Of a stretch of DNA of 64,000 bases, positions 11,650 to 24,090 are shown one piece after another. Every line of letters starts with the position of its first letter. Position 1 is the stretch's first letter. Source of the DNA: Lonicera japonica. Taxonomy: Eukaryota > Streptophyta > Magnoliopsida > Dipsacales > Caprifoliaceae. Under the pieces are notes generated by a model. It was given only the letters and a program-made list of their open reading frames with translations, did no database searches and was not told the origin of the DNA. Made by a program: the position numbers and the translations under genes. The stretch is from the NCBI GenBank assembly GCA_021464415.1, contig CM038470.1, forward strand, positions 26,809,601 to 26,873,600, given 5' to 3'.

Positions 11650-14600
11650 TATTTTCCTTTTTAATTAACTAAAATTGTGTTTTGTGCAAACTTAACTTTG
11701 CAATTAAAAAAATTTAATACAAATTTTGTTTTAGAGTTATGAGTGACGAGTGAAACATAAAAATATACTTATTAAAAAATAAAACCACATCATAATAATT
11801 ATAATGTGTGTTTTTATTAATAAATTGGTTTAAATTTGTAACTTGTTGAAATAACTCTAAAACACTGTCGATTAAACATTGACATAATAATCTGCTAAAA
11901 AACAAGCAATGCAAACTTAATTTTGCACGATACTATAAAATTATAATTCGAAAATTTGCTACAAAGTTAACATTTCAGTTCTTTTGGAGTTTGGTAAAAA
12001 AATATGCATTTGTTTACCAAAATATAATTTCCTGATTCTTTTGTAAAAAAAATTCTCAAACAAGTCTCATTTTCCAATATCCTAAAATTCTTATTATTCC
12101 ACAGTCAGATTAGACATACATTATAAGAAAATTTTAAAAATTCACCATCCTACGTAGATAGCGAGATTTATACTCGGTAACTAGTCAATTCGAGCCGTGT
12201 TTTATCATATTTCGGGGATTATCGATTAGCTTCAATTTGAAAAGAGTGACTTTATTATTAAGTGAAAATACCATATTCAAACCTGATTTATAATTGGTTA
12301 ATGGTATAAGTATATCAAATTTTTAATTATGGCACAATCGATTAAGTTAAAATTTGTCTTTTACTATGTTAATTTACTATTAGTAAAGGCACTCTATGCT
12401 ACATAATTACACTTATTTCAAAAAGATAACAATATTATTCGAGACCTTTTTTCTATTGCAACATCTCTTTTAAATTCGTTCCTACAAATCTATTTGCAAA
12501 TAATCTAACTTTTATTTTCTTCCTTAATACAAATAATTGAGTGCGTAGTAAAAGTAGCTTGACATCTAAAAGTCATAAAACATCTACATAGAAATATGCC
12601 ATAGCTGGATGCATGATTTTACATGAATGTTAAACCTATTGCTAGTATATTAAAAGGGAAAAAACATGATTATAGATTAGTCAGAAGACTTTCTTCAATA
12701 TTCTCCCTTAAATATTAATTTGTTGTGTTTCTTTACATTGACGTACAATTAAAGCATAAGTTGATTAGTGCGTAACTAAATTGAAAACAATTTTTACCTA
12801 GCAATGTTTGTGCTAGTATTAGGTATAAAATTTGTCTAATATGATAATGCAATTGTGTGAACAATATATAACAATTTCTTGTCATTCACTTTATATTTCT
12901 ACTATCATTTTTTTCAGGAAAATAATTCTTCTGAAGTATAAAGAGTCTACAATTGTAGCATATGAAATAATATATATACTCACCTTTTATTTTTTAAGTA
13001 TATATAAATGCATCAAATAGATGGGTGCATGATTTCTCAACCTATTGATAGTACATTAAAAAATATATATTATAGTTTACTTAAAAAAATCTATTGAACA
13101 TACAATATGTGTATATATATAATACAAGTACTGTAATACACATAGTAAAGATAAATAAAATATACATGAAATTTGTGGGAAAAAAATGATTTTGTTAAAT
13201 TTACTTGGCATTGCAATAATGAAGAAATCAAATTGTCCACAACTTTGAATGGCAATTGAAAATGGAGCAAACCAAGTGAAGAGAAATGGGATGGTGGAAT
13301 GTAATAATAAGGAGAAGATGTATACAAAAATTAGGGTTCTTTTAAATAATTGATGTACCTTTATTAAAATGGTAAAAGACAAATTTTAATTTAAATAAAA
13401 TGTGCCCTAATTAAAAATTTAATGTGCTCATACCATTAGCCTTCATAACTTTAGTGAATGGCCTAACGAAACTCATTAAATGAAACGATTTGTTTCAAAT
13501 TAAATAAGAATTAATTAATGTTAACCCATTAACAAACACATATAGACATATATTAAATACAAGAAACACATAAATGGAATTATATACCCATTTATATACA
13601 TACATTCTTGGATTAACAAATTAACTACATACTAATTATATTAGCATACCTATGCATACGCATACAGGGAATATTATACCAATATATAAATATGTGTACG
13701 TATTTATCATTAACGGTTCTAATAAATATTATCATATTAATAAATATTAACTTATCCAACTTAACTTATTGCATTTTATCTACTCAGTACATAATTTAAA
13801 ACTGTTAATATACATATTTCACCTATTAATTTATAATTTTGTGTATTTGTCTTATTTTGCTAAGTTTAAAATCTTTAATTTACAATATAATTTGGTAATC
13901 TGATTAATAATAACTTAACCGGTGATTTTAAATGCACTCTTAAAATTAAGCTTATCACCCATTTAAAATTTAAAATTTCAGCAATTTAACCCTAATCCTT
14001 AAGTAACCTTACCCCACTTAATATGACTTTATGGTATGTTCCTTTTCTTTTTTTTTTCTTTTCCTTTCTCTTTTATTCACTCATTCTCTTTTCTTCGTTA
14101 ATTTTGTTTTTCTAGATTAATGGATGTATACTAGAATTTAGATTCTGAAATTTCAAATAAAATACACATTTTGATTGTTTATAGATTTTCGATAGAATTA
14201 AAGTGTAAAATTTTGTTATTGTGATATCTTATTTCATGATATTAATTCGTTTAGTATGACCTTTCAAAGTTAAATTCTTAGATTTTTATGAAAAAATAGC
14301 ATTCATGTTGTGTTAATTTATATTTTTAAGCACTAAAATAAACCTTTGAAATATAAGTTTTAACCCAAATAGAGATCCATCACAAAATCACATAATGAAA
14401 TATCATAGTATTAATTTCTCGCAAATACCCTTCATCATAACCTCTATATTAATTTTTTGTACACACATTATGAATTATTTTTTCTATTAAATAATAATTT
14501 TAGTTAGCGACGAAATTTCCGTCAATAATATTCTTCGTATATAATCATATAGGTTTTAATAAACTCACCCCACTTATCGGGTGACTTGAAAGTTTTTTCA

Positions 14601-15083
14601 AAAAAAAAAATAGTAAATAAGAAAAAAAAAACTCTCTCAATTTAAATTAAAATATATATATATATATATGATTTAGTACTTGCATTTGAAATTACCTTAA
14701 CCTAATTATTTTAGAGGCAATTGGGCATAAGGGATCATTACAATAACAACATAATTGCAAAGGCCCATTATAAATTAGCATTATAAATTAAGGACATCAT
14801 AGGAAAAAGACATTATACCCCTTCCTTATTTAACTAATAACACAATAACCATAAACATAACATTTTCCCCACATACACCTCCATATAGCCCGACAAAGCA
14901 GGGGTGGGTTGGCCCCATTCATTTCACATTACGTAATCTAGTATTTGTTATTGTAAAATTTTACTTCAGCTAAACACGACTTTGTACAGAAATAATATAT
15001 ATTTAAAAAAAAGGAAGCTAGTTCTTATTAATTAGCCGATGTAGCTGAAATTCTCAAACTACAGGGGGTAGCTATTATTAAAC
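11650..15083. other. Long AT-rich intergenic region
   Basis: No gene was recognised. Open stretches here (for example 12832-13020 + and 13077-13382 -) are hydrophobic or low-complexity and have no recognisable domain. There is an AT dinucleotide run at about 14650-14670 and an isolated TAGCGACGAAATTTCCGTC near 14504, which resembles transposon subterminal sequence. Confidence 0.4.
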
Positions 15084-15088
15084 CATTG

Positions 15089-15670
15089 TGTAACACCCCC
15101 GCCTTAATTAGTAGGATAACACCTGTAATTAAGACCTGGAGCGTTACTAACCCACCTTAGACGAGCTAAAGTAGGTTTGAAATAAATAATAAAATAATAA
15201 AATTATACTATCGACTTTTAAAAATAATTAAACCCATACCTCAGAATATTTAGCCCCAAATAATAAATTATGAGTTGATACCCAAACCCCGACCGGTACA
15301 ACTCTAAAATTCTTATACCGTTGCGTAGCCCTCAATGTATAGAACAACTTTCCCTTAAGGCTCGACTCGATTCGGCGGAGTTTTGATGACCAATTGCTAA
15401 GACGTAATCTCCGTACCTATTTTCTTTTTTTCTTACTGTTGCTCGGTGAAGAAAATGAAAGCAGAATAATGGAAATGGTGGAACATTTAGGCAATGGAGT
15501 CGGTGGCTTAAAGAAATAAAATCTAAGTTTATGTTTAATTACGATAATTAACCCTGAAGTTTCATAACTTTATTATTTTAACCCTGAACTTTTGCAACTT
15601 TACAATTTAGTCCATACTCAACCAAGAAATATGTGTCTAATTTACACTAATTATATTATAGGGTATTACA
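15089..15670 (-). repeat. 3' LTR of the Gypsy element
   Basis: On the + strand it runs from TGTAACACCC to GGGTATTACA. Compared by eye with the other LTR it differs at one place: TATTATAGGG here against TATTACAGGG at 20332-20913. Confidence 0.93.
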
Positions 15671-15671
15671 A

Positions 15672-15682
15672 TCTTCCCCACT
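15672..15682 (-). promoter_or_regulatory. Polypurine tract of the Gypsy element
   Basis: On the minus strand AGTGGGGAAGA ends one base before the 3' LTR. This purine run is the expected plus-strand primer for reverse transcription. Confidence 0.75.
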
Positions 15683-15719
15683 AATAAAAATTTCGTCCTC
15701 GAAATTTAAATATCGTACC

Positions 15720-18700
15720 TTAAGTAAATAAGTCCGGATACTTGTGGCGGATCTCAGTTTCCATTTCCCATGTTGCCTCCTCCGCTCTGTGGTGTAACCA
15801 CAAGACCTTAACTAGTGGTATAACTTTGTTTCTCAATACTCGGTCTTGACGGTCTAGAATTTGAATCGGTCGGGTTTCATACGTCCCATCATCAAGTATT
15901 TCCAAATCTTCCCATTGAACAATATGGGATGGATCGTAAACATACCGTCGAAGCATCGACACATGAAAGACATTATGAACAAGCGACATCTGTGGAGGTA
16001 AAGCCAAACAATACGAAACATTTCCAACACGCTCCAAGATTTCAAATGGCCCAATGTAACGAGGAGCTAATTTCCCTCTACCACCAAAACGTGTGATACC
16101 AAAACGAGGTTTGGTTTTCAAAAATACATGACTACCGACTTCAAACTCCAAATGACGACGACGTTTATCGGCATAACTCTTCTGTCGACTCTGAGCAGTA
16201 AGGAGATGTTGTCGAATAATCTTAACCTTCTCAGTGGTTTGTTCTACCAATTCCGGACCCAACAAGGTTCTTTCCCCGACTTCATACCAACAAATCGGAG
16301 ATCTACACGGGCGACCATACAATGCTTCATAAGGCGCCATGCCTATACTGGCCTGAAAACTGTTATTGTAGGCAAACTCCACTAAAGGCAAATGCTCTAT
16401 CCAATTTCCTCGAAAATCTAAGACACAAGCTCTCAACATATCCTCGAGGATCTGAATAACTCGTTCGGATTGCCCGTCTGTCTGTGGATGGAATGCCGTA
16501 CTAAAATTCAACTGAGTACCCAGAGCTTTCTGCAAACTCCCCCAAAATCGAGATGTGAAACGAGGATCTCGATCCGATACAATAGTAAGTGGCACCCCGT
16601 GCAACTTAACTATCTCTCGAACATAAAATTTGCCAAGGCTCTCTATATTTTGGTTGTTACGAATGGGAAGAAAATGAGCAGATTTCGTCAATCTATCAAC
16701 AATTACCCAAATGGTGTCTTGACCACCCAAAGCTTTAGGTAACCCCGAAACAAAATCCATTGTAACATGTTCCCACTTCCACTCGGGAATAGGCAATGGT
16801 TGAAGTTGCCCTGCGGGTCTTTGATGTTCGGCCTTCACTAACTGAAAGGTCATACACTTGCTTACATAATTTGCGACATCACGTTTCATACCACTCCACC
16901 AAAAATTTTGGCACAAATCTCGATACATCTTTGTACCTCCCGGGTGAATAGAAAATTTAGAATGATGGGCTTCACTTAGAATTTTGTTTCTAAGTTCTGG
17001 ATCTTTCGGCACTACCAATCTATCTCGAACCCGAATTCCTCCGTCGGTCCCAAGTCTGTATTCACCGTGTTCGACTTCTGTAGCCAAACGATCACCTATC
17101 ACCCGAAGTTCTTCGTCTACACGTTGGGCACCAATCACCTGTTGTTGGAGTGCTGGTTGAACAACCATATTATAAAGATATGCTTGGTTATTATTCCGAC
17201 TCACCATAAGATTGTATCGTTGCAATTCTTGTCTTAACTTCCACTCTCGACATCGTAGGGCAGCTAAAGACCCTTGGGATTTTCGACTCAAGGCATCGGC
17301 TACAACATTAGCTTTGCCCGGGTGATACTGTAGAGTAAAATCATAATCTTCCAAGTATTCTACCCACCGTCGCTGTCTAAGATTCAAATCTTTCTGGGTG
17401 AAAATATATTTCAGGCTCTTGTGATCAGAATAGACTTCAAATGTCTCACCATACAGATAATGACGCCAAATCTTAAGAGCAAATACAACCGCAGCCAATT
17501 CTAGATCATGGGTAGGGTAGTTTTTCTCGTGTTGCTTGAGCTGACGGGAGGCATAAGCCACAACATGCTCTACTTGCATAAGAACACAACCCAAACCAAA
17601 TCTAGAAGCATCACAATAAATCGTATAACCCTTTCCCCGCTCGGGTAAAACAAGAACTGGAGCCGAAGTAAGCTTACCCTTCAACTCTAGGAAGGCTTTC
17701 TCACAATCGTCACTCCAAATGAATTGGACACCTTTATGAGTAAGGTGAGTCAATGGCAATGCTATCCGAGAAAAGTCTTTCACAAACCGACGATAATAGC
17801 CTGCTAACCCCATAAAACTTCTAACCTCCGTAACATTTCGAGGCCTTTCCCATTTTAGAACAGCTTCTATTTTCGTTGGATCTACCGAAATTCCATTACT
17901 CGAGACCACATGTCCCAAGAATTTAACTTCCGACATCCAAAAGTCACATTTGCTAAGCTTAGCATAGAGTTGGTGATCTCGGAGGACTTGAAGAGCTAGA
18001 CGGAGATGATTCTTATGCTCCTCATCAGACTTGGAGTATATAAGAATATCATCTATAAAAACCACCACACACTGATCAAGATAAGGACGATACAAGCGAT
18101 TCATCAAGTCCATAAATGCCGCTGGCGCATTCGTCAACCCGAATGGCATCACTAAAAACTCGTAATGACCATATCGAGTACGAAACGCCGTCTTTGAAAT
18201 ATCTTCTTCACGAACCAACATTTGATGATAACCCGATCGGAGATCTATCTTGGAAAATCTAACGGCACCTTGTAATTGATCAAACAGATCATCTATTCGG
18301 GGCAACGGATACTTATTCTTGACAGTGACACGGTTCAACTGACGATAGTCTATACACAACCGTAATGACCCATCTTGCTTCTTAGCAAACAATACAGGTG
18401 CGCCCCAAGGAGACACACTAGGTCTAATAAACCCTTTTCGCAATAACTCATCAATTTGAACTTTCAGTTCCTTCAGCTCGGCAGGAGCCATTCGATACGG
18501 TGCTAACGATATCGGAGCAGTACCCGGAATAAGGTCAATAGAAAAGTCTACCGCCCGATGAGGGGGAAGACCCGGAAGATCATCAGGAAACACATCTGAA
18601 AATTCCCTAACCACAGGAAGATTAGAAGGATATGAACCACCCTCCTCTCGTGCTACCATACTAGCCAACCATCCAAAGAAATCCCGTTGTTCCTTGGGCC

Positions 18701-20195
18701 TCAAATACGTACTCGGCGTATGTGACTCAGACTTACAATAGAATATCAACATCTCACTGTTAGGCAATGGAATAGAGACTCGACGTTTGGAACAATCAAT
18801 TATCACATGAAAAGTAGCCAACCAATCCATTCCTAAAATAAGATCATAAACTTCCATATCCATCACAATAAGATCAAACTCTATCGAGGATTCTCCAACA
18901 CTCAAGGAACAATTTCTACAAATAAAACTCAACCCTACATTACTCCCCAAAGGCGAACCAACACATATCGGTATATCCAAACGTTCCACATTCAATCCCA
19001 ATCTAGTGACTAAAGCCAACGAGATAAATGAATGAGAAGCACCGGTATCAAATAAAACTTTAACCCAAGAGCTAAAGAATAGAACGGTACCTTCCATCAC
19101 CTTAGCTTCAGGTTGCTCCACCTGACTCAGGGTATACACTCGACCCGAAGTCCTACCGCCTCCCCGAGCATACGAACTTCCACCCCCACGGGATTGACTC
19201 TGACCCCGGCCTTGACCACTAGAGAAAGATTGGCCCATTCCGCTACCACGGCTCGAGCCCTGAGTTTGAGACTGGCTGTAGGGAGGTTGAGATGGCTGCT
19301 TCTCCCGACTTATATTTGGACAATCCCTACGAATATGCCCCGGTTGGCCGCACGTATAACAAACCCTCTCTCTCTGTCCCTGGTGCTCGCTACTACTCCC
19401 CGAAAAACGGTCTCTACTAACACTACTACTGGAAGACCCTGAATCACTTCTATACTTCTTTTCCTGATTACCAGATTTTCTCCCCTCGATACTCCTTTTT
19501 CTTTCTAGGAATCTACTGGCGTCTGCTCTCTCCTGCTCCACTTTCATAGCCACTCTCACAGCTTCAGTCATACTGTTATAGCTTAAGTGATATACCTTCT
19601 CTCTGATAGAAGGCTTCAATCCTTTCAGAAATAAACGTATCTTCTCATCAAGATCGCTGTCTAAACCTTTCTCGAAACGGCTCAGACTTTCGAACTTTGT
19701 CTCATACTCCGTCACGGACATATTCCCTTGGATAAGGGAACGAAACTCATCCCTCTTGATACTACGATGGACCGGTGAGAAATAACGCTCTAAAAACAAC
19801 TGGGTGAATTGCTCCCAGGTAGTAGGAGCATCCGCCCTCCTCGACACGTTCCTCCACCAAACACCCGCCTGATCAATCAATTGATACGTACCGAGGCTGA
19901 GTCTCAAATCATCCGATAAATGCATGACATCAAAGGCTCTTTCTATCTGATCGAGCCACGACTCCGCTGTATCGGGTCCGGATATCCCATTAAAAGTAGG
20001 AGGAGATAATTTTTTAAACTTCTCGAGGGCCACCATAGCCTGATTCTCATGAACTCTTTCTCGAGGTTGTTCGGTATGAGCCAATACATTAGCCAACTCC
20101 CGAGCTATCGCACGAATAGCATCTACAGACTCCCCTCCCGAAGTAGAACTCTCGTGAGTGGCATGATTCACCCCATCATCTGGTGGAGTCGCCAT
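15720..20195 (-). CDS. Gag-Pol polyprotein of the Ty3/Gypsy element
   Basis: One uninterrupted 1491-residue frame. In order: gag domain about 60-225 ([18 protein letters not shown]); CCHC zinc knuckle 279-292 ([14 protein letters not shown]); protease DTGA at 383-386; reverse transcriptase about 575-765 with the FIDD catalytic box at 713-716; RNase H from about 855 ([10 protein letters not shown]); integrase with an HHCC zinc region followed by a DDE core; and a chromodomain-like end ([10 protein letters not shown]). The start ATG at 20195 lies about 120 bp inside the primer site and precedes the gag domain. One oddity: in the integrase zinc finger the last cysteine position of HHCC reads Phe (residue 1117, [10 protein letters not shown]), probably weakening that finger. 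Otherwise it looks intact, as expected of a recent insertion. Confidence 0.95.
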   Translation of the reverse strand: MATPPDDGVNHATHESSTSGGESVDAIRAIARELANVLAHTEQPRERVHENQAMVALEKFKKLSPPTFNGISGPDTAESWLDQIERAFDVMHLSDDLRLSLGTYQLIDQAGVWWRNVSRRADAPTTWEQFTQLFLERYFSPVHRSIKRDEFRSLIQGNMSVTEYETKFESLSRFEKGLDSDLDEKIRLFLKGLKPSIREKVYHLSYNSMTEAVRVAMKVEQERADASRFLERKRSIEGRKSGNQEKKYRSDSGSSSSSVSRDRFSGSSSEHQGQRERVCYTCGQPGHIRRDCPNISREKQPSQPPYSQSQTQGSSRGSGMGQSFSSGQGRGQSQSRGGGSSYARGGGRTSGRVYTLSQVEQPEAKVMEGTVLFFSSWVKVLFDTGASHSFISLALVTRLGLNVERLDIPICVGSPLGSNVGLSFICRNCSLSVGESSIEFDLIVMDMEVYDLILGMDWLATFHVIIDCSKRRVSIPLPNSEMLIFYCKSESHTPSTYLRPKEQRDFFGWLASMVAREEGGSYPSNLPVVREFSDVFPDDLPGLPPHRAVDFSIDLIPGTAPISLAPYRMAPAELKELKVQIDELLRKGFIRPSVSPWGAPVLFAKKQDGSLRLCIDYRQLNRVTVKNKYPLPRIDDLFDQLQGAVRFSKIDLRSGYHQMLVREEDISKTAFRTRYGHYEFLVMPFGLTNAPAAFMDLMNRLYRPYLDQCVVVFIDDILIYSKSDEEHKNHLRLALQVLRDHQLYAKLSKCDFWMSEVKFLGHVVSSNGISVDPTKIEAVLKWERPRNVTEVRSFMGLAGYYRRFVKDFSRIALPLTHLTHKGVQFIWSDDCEKAFLELKGKLTSAPVLVLPERGKGYTIYCDASRFGLGCVLMQVEHVVAYASRQLKQHEKNYPTHDLELAAVVFALKIWRHYLYGETFEVYSDHKSLKYIFTQKDLNLRQRRWVEYLEDYDFTLQYHPGKANVVADALSRKSQGSLAALRCREWKLRQELQRYNLMVSRNNNQAYLYNMVVQPALQQQVIGAQRVDEELRVIGDRLATEVEHGEYRLGTDGGIRVRDRLVVPKDPELRNKILSEAHHSKFSIHPGGTKMYRDLCQNFWWSGMKRDVANYVSKCMTFQLVKAEHQRPAGQLQPLPIPEWKWEHVTMDFVSGLPKALGGQDTIWVIVDRLTKSAHFLPIRNNQNIESLGKFYVREIVKLHGVPLTIVSDRDPRFTSRFWGSLQKALGTQLNFSTAFHPQTDGQSERVIQILEDMLRACVLDFRGNWIEHLPLVEFAYNNSFQASIGMAPYEALYGRPCRSPICWYEVGERTLLGPELVEQTTEKVKIIRQHLLTAQSRQKSYADKRRRHLEFEVGSHVFLKTKPRFGITRFGGRGKLAPRYIGPFEILERVGNVSYCLALPPQMSLVHNVFHVSMLRRYVYDPSHIVQWEDLEILDDGTYETRPIQILDRQDRVLRNKVIPLVKVLWLHHRAEEATWEMETEIRHKYPDLFT

Positions 20196-20316
20196 TCACT
20201 ATACGCAAACAAGAAAAATATCATGATAACCTGATATACACATATTCATAAAAAAATACAGTTCATCTCATAATTCACATATTTCGTCCCACAACCCAAG
20301 TAAATCGCAAACCTAT

Positions 20317-20328
20317 GCTCTGATACCA
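20317..20328 (-). promoter_or_regulatory. Primer-binding site, initiator tRNA-Met type
   Basis: The minus strand reads TGGTATCAGAGC three bases inside the 5' LTR. This is the usual complement of the 3' end of plant initiator tRNA-Met. Confidence 0.9.
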
Positions 20329-20331
20329 ATT

Positions 20332-20913
20332 TGTAACACCCCCGCCTTAATTAGTAGGATAACACCTGTAATTAAGACCTGGAGCGTTACTAACCCACCT
20401 TAGACGAGCTAAAGTAGGTTTGAAATAAATAATAAAATAATAAAATTATACTATCGACTTTTAAAAATAATTAAACCCATACCTCAGAATATTTAGCCCC
20501 AAATAATAAATTATGAGTTGATACCCAAACCCCGACCGGTACAACTCTAAAATTCTTATACCGTTGCGTAGCCCTCAATGTATAGAACAACTTTCCCTTA
20601 AGGCTCGACTCGATTCGGCGGAGTTTTGATGACCAATTGCTAAGACGTAATCTCCGTACCTATTTTCTTTTTTTCTTACTGTTGCTCGGTGAAGAAAATG
20701 AAAGCAGAATAATGGAAATGGTGGAACATTTAGGCAATGGAGTCGGTGGCTTAAAGAAATAAAATCTAAGTTTATGTTTAATTACGATAATTAACCCTGA
20801 AGTTTCATAACTTTATTATTTTAACCCTGAACTTTTGCAACTTTACAATTTAGTCCATACTCAACCAAGAAATATGTGTCTAATTTACACTAATTATATT
20901 ACAGGGTATTACA
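20332..20913 (-). repeat. 5' LTR of the Gypsy element
   Basis: It has the same length (582 bp) and nearly the same sequence as the left LTR. It should hold the promoter for the minus-strand transcript. Confidence 0.93.
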
Positions 20914-21069
20914 CATTGTGTATGTATAGTGTTTCCAGTATAATTGCACCACATCAATAATGCACTGGTAATTTATTATAAGATCCCACTGGAAACAAAT
21001 TATATATAGCCACACCACATATTATTTTGCACAAGATCGATGTTTGTGCAAAATAACCATTTTTGTCCA

Positions 21070-21735
21070 AAGTAATTAATCATGTATTTAGCACTAACCA
21101 AAAGGTGCTAAATGCATTTAGCACCTTCTGAACAACAACCAGAATGTATTTAGCACTAACCAGAATGTGCTAAATACATTTAGCACCTTGTATTTAGCAC
21201 TAACCAGAAGGTGCTAAATGCATTTAGCACCTTCTAAGCACCAACTGAACAACAACCAGAATGTATTTAGCACTAACCAGAAGGTGCCTTATATTTAGCA
21301 CTAATCAGAAGGTGCTAAATGCATTTAGCACCTTCTGAGCACCAACTGAACAATAACCAGAATGTATTTAGCACTAACCAGAAGGTGCTAAATGCATTTA
21401 GCACCTTCTAAGCACCAACTAAAAGGTGCTAAATGCATTTAGCACCACATGGACAGCAACAAGAAGTTGCTAAATGCATTTAGCACCTTCTGAACAATAA
21501 CCAGAAGGTGCTAAATGCACAACTAGAAGGTGCTAAATGCATTTAGCACCACCTGGACAGCAACTTTTAGCACCTTCTGAATAATAATTAGAAGGTGCTA
21601 AATGCACAACTACAAGGTGCTAAATGCATTTAGCACCACCTGAACAGCAACTTTAGCACCACCTGGACAGCAACCAGAAGGTGCAAAATGCATTTAGCAC
21701 TTTCTGAACAATAACCAGAAGGTGCTCTGATACCA
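21070..21735. repeat. Cluster of 22-bp perfect palindromes (viral leader repeats)
   Basis: GGTGCTAAATGCATTTAGCA plus CC is a perfect 22-bp palindrome. It occurs seven times exactly and about twice with one or two changes, linked by spacers such as TTCTGAACAACAACCAGAA and GTATTTAGCACTAACCAGAA. Half-units (TTTAGCACC) are also present. In viral orientation the cluster follows the primer-binding site. Spacing is irregular, so it is a dispersed palindrome cluster and not a simple satellite. Confidence 0.9.
21724..21735 (-). promoter_or_regulatory. Primer-binding site of the pararetrovirus
   Basis: The minus strand reads TGGTATCAGAGC, complementary to initiator tRNA-Met, the standard minus-strand DNA primer of Caulimoviridae. 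It lies about 400 bp after the TATA box in viral sense, so a long leader would precede it. Confidence 0.8.
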
Positions 21736-22130
21736 TATATGGGGGGAGATATCCGTAGCTCAGGGACTACGCAATACCGGGGGAAGAGACACACTCTAAG
21801 CACAAAGAACAAGACAACAAAGACAAAAAGAAAAATAAAATCTTAACATCATACACAACAACGTGTTTCGGGATCAAACCAACAAATCATATGGGATACT
21901 ATGACTGTGTAGCAAATACAAAATAGACATACGCATGAACCTATAAAACTTACGACTCCGAATAGTACATAAAAAAAGATAGGCATCATTAGCAAACTTT
22001 CATTAAAGATGAAAATCTCAAGAGAAATAAATCTCAAGAGAGAGGATTACATAAGAAGACACTCATAGGACCTTACTACTAACTTATTCACTCCAAACTC
22101 CTCTGATTAAAACGAGAGAAAGCTCGCTCC

Positions 22131-22137
22131 TTTTATA
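22131..22137 (-). promoter_or_regulatory. TATA box of the viral promoter
   Basis: The minus strand reads CCCTATAAAAGGAGCGAGC, a strong plant TATA context, about 200 bp after the last viral codon. Confidence 0.7.
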
Positions 22138-22321
22138 GGGAAAGGGCTGAGCAACAAAACAAACCACAAGGACCAGCTGTCCCGACAAAAAAAAGAAAAA
22201 AGTAAAGATTCCAATCAACTTTTACAAAAGAAAATATGAAAATGACTTAAAGCAAAAGCAAACAATAATACAACGCCGAAAGTAGATTCCTTCACATGTG
22301 AATATCTTGAGAAGTGGGAAG

Positions 22322-22341
22322 TGACGTCATGGGTGACATCA
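22322..22341 (-). promoter_or_regulatory. as-1-like element overlapping the last viral stop codon
   Basis: Two TGACG-type motifs lie 12 bp apart (TGACGTCA at 22322-22329 and TGACATCA at 22334-22341). Pairs of this kind bind TGA-class bZIP factors in caulimovirus promoters. On the minus strand the second motif begins with the TGA stop of the C-terminal frame. Confidence 0.55.
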
Positions 22342-23196
22342 ATCTGTTTCATTTCCATCATAATCAAGGTCATAATAGTCATCATGACCATAGATTGGGG
22401 TATCTGGAGAATACGGGCCATCAGTGGGGGAATAAAGGTCATCTTCATCATGGCTGGTAGCTGCAAGTTCTGCAAGTTCTTCACCAAAATTTCCGGCATT
22501 AGGATCATCATCATCATCAGTACCAGATTCCATACCAACAAACGCTTCTGAATCTGAACTTAATTCACCAAAATTCATAAACCGGCGAGATAAGGCATAT
22601 GTATAGAGTCTGTCAAACAAGCGACCACATGTTTCCCATGGTGCTTTCTGCCAAGGATCTCGATCAAACTTAACAGAATCAGGAACAGAATCATAATCAA
22701 CTTCATTTAGAGCACAGATGTTCTTTAGAAAAGTAACATAATTTAAGTTGTACGGTTCTTTTACTGATTTAGAAAGGTTTTCGGTAAACCAAGCTTCTAT
22801 GGTAGCATTCTTACCATCTGGAGGAGGGGTTCTAAGTGGTTTATGAAAATGAATCAAGCAATATGTGTGATGATGGGTTTTGAGGGCTTCTTTCCACTGT
22901 TCAACAGATTTGAACCATTTCAGAAAAATAACAAAATTATATGAGCTTGGAACGCCATATAAAATTGCATGGGCATTTTGGGTTTCTGGATCTGAAGTAG
23001 CAATCTGTAAATAAAGAAGCAAATCAGCAGCTTTAAAAATAAAGCCAACATGGTAGGCTTCTGTGAGGTACCATAAGAAAACAAGGGATATCTTAGGAAC
23101 TCTGTAACAATAGTGAACATGGAAAAGAGAGCAAAATTGATAGGTGGGGTGAAGACGAGGGCCACGAAAACAAAGGCCATGTTTTTCAAGTAATAT
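22339..23196 (-). pseudogene. Viral C-terminal region of unknown function, acidic tail
   Basis: This stretch is in the same reading frame as the polymerase upstream, separated only by a TAA at 23197-23199, and has no ATG near its start. It encodes about 285 residues beginning ILLEKHGLCFRGPRLHP. It includes WYLTEAYHVGFIFKAADLLL, then a Trp-rich part, and ends in a strongly acidic tail rich in Asp, Glu and Tyr. I do not recognise a domain. Some florendoviruses are known to carry a second ORF of unknown function downstream of the polymerase; this may correspond to it, or it may be the end of one long polyprotein. Confidence 0.6.
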
Positions 23197-24090
23197 TTAT
23201 AAATACTTGAGAACAAGGTCTTTTGCTCTGAGATCTATAGCAAATTTTACAACATGCTCTTGGAGCTCAGAAGGAAGGAGAGAGATTGCTGTCATATGAT
23301 CAAGAGCTTGCTCAAAGTCTAAGAATTGGAAGGGGTGAGAAGATTCTGGGTAGGACTTTGATGAGCTGGCTTTTGAGGAACTGGCTTGGAAAGGATCCAT
23401 GACTTGGGTCAGGGTGTATATGACTGGGAGGCAAGGTGTAGTTTGCAGCTGGTGGTCATTGAATTTAAAAGGTTTGTAAAAGGGTTCTTTTATGAATGGA
23501 GCGATGTGGGATGAAAGGTTCATTTGTTCTTTTGCACCTTTTCTTGAAAAGAAGTCGGCAATAACATTGTTTTTGCTTTGAATGTGTTTGACTTCATAAT
23601 CCCATTGTGAGAACCATTCTAACCATTTTAACAATTGTGAATTTGGAATCTGCTTATTCTTGAACTGAATCATGGTTGAAAATGAAGACATATCCATTTC
23701 AATCTTAATGTGGTATCCAATAAGATGAAATTGGAATTTCTCTATTCCTCGTTTGACTGCTAGAATTTCCTTGAAAGTCGAGTGATAATGCAATTCACCC
23801 TGTTTGAATTTTTCTGATTTATATCCACAAGGAGTTCTAACACCATTCTTTTCTTCCAATAATATAGCAGCCCAAAATTCATTGCTTGCATCAGTTTGCA
23901 AAATTCTTTGACCATCTGAAGGGATCTGTAGATCTGGTAACTGGGATGTGAGTTCTTTCAACTTCTTAACTGCTGTGGTCTGAGCTTCTGACCATGGTGA
24001 TGGTAATTTCTTTAAGAGAGCTGAAAGAGGAGTAGTGTATGTAGTAACCTTCTGAATGAATTGAGACATATAATTCACCAAACCAAGAAA
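23197..24090 (-). pseudogene. Viral RNase H region, separated by stop codons
   Basis: In frame with the RT upstream but cut off by a TAG at 24091-24093, and ended by a TAA at 23197-23199. It contains the RNase H core: QTDASNEFWAAILLEE, then HYHSTFKEILAVKRGIEKFQ, then EMDMSSF and KNNVIADFFSRKG near its end. This arrangement is characteristic of Caulimoviridae. The acidic active-site positions Asp, Glu and Asp look present. A serine-rich linker follows (QASSSKASSSKS). Confidence 0.85.

Larger units (their letters stand above)
15089..20913 (-). mobile_element. Complete Ty3/Gypsy LTR retrotransposon (chromovirus/Tekay-like)
   Basis: The element is 5825 bp, bounded by TG...CA LTRs of 582 bp each and flanked by the 5-bp target duplication CATTG (15084-15088 and 20914-20918). 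It is read on the minus strand: 5' LTR at the right, a tRNA-iMet primer site, one gag-pol frame, a purine tract, and 3' LTR at the left. The gene order protease, RT, RNase H, integrase places it in Ty3/Gypsy. The C-terminal segment after the integrase (IPLVKVLW ... EATWE) is the chromodomain-like end common in plant chromoviruses. By eye the LTRs differ at a single base, so the insertion is recent. Confidence 0.95.

Noticed and set aside
13077..13382. 101-codon open frame on the minus strand
   Set aside because: AT-rich hydrophobic translation without family features.
21070..21735. CRISPR-like or host satellite array
   Set aside because: The repeats are perfect palindromes with irregular spacing and similar linkers in a plant genome, and they co-occur with viral ends; this fits a viral leader better.
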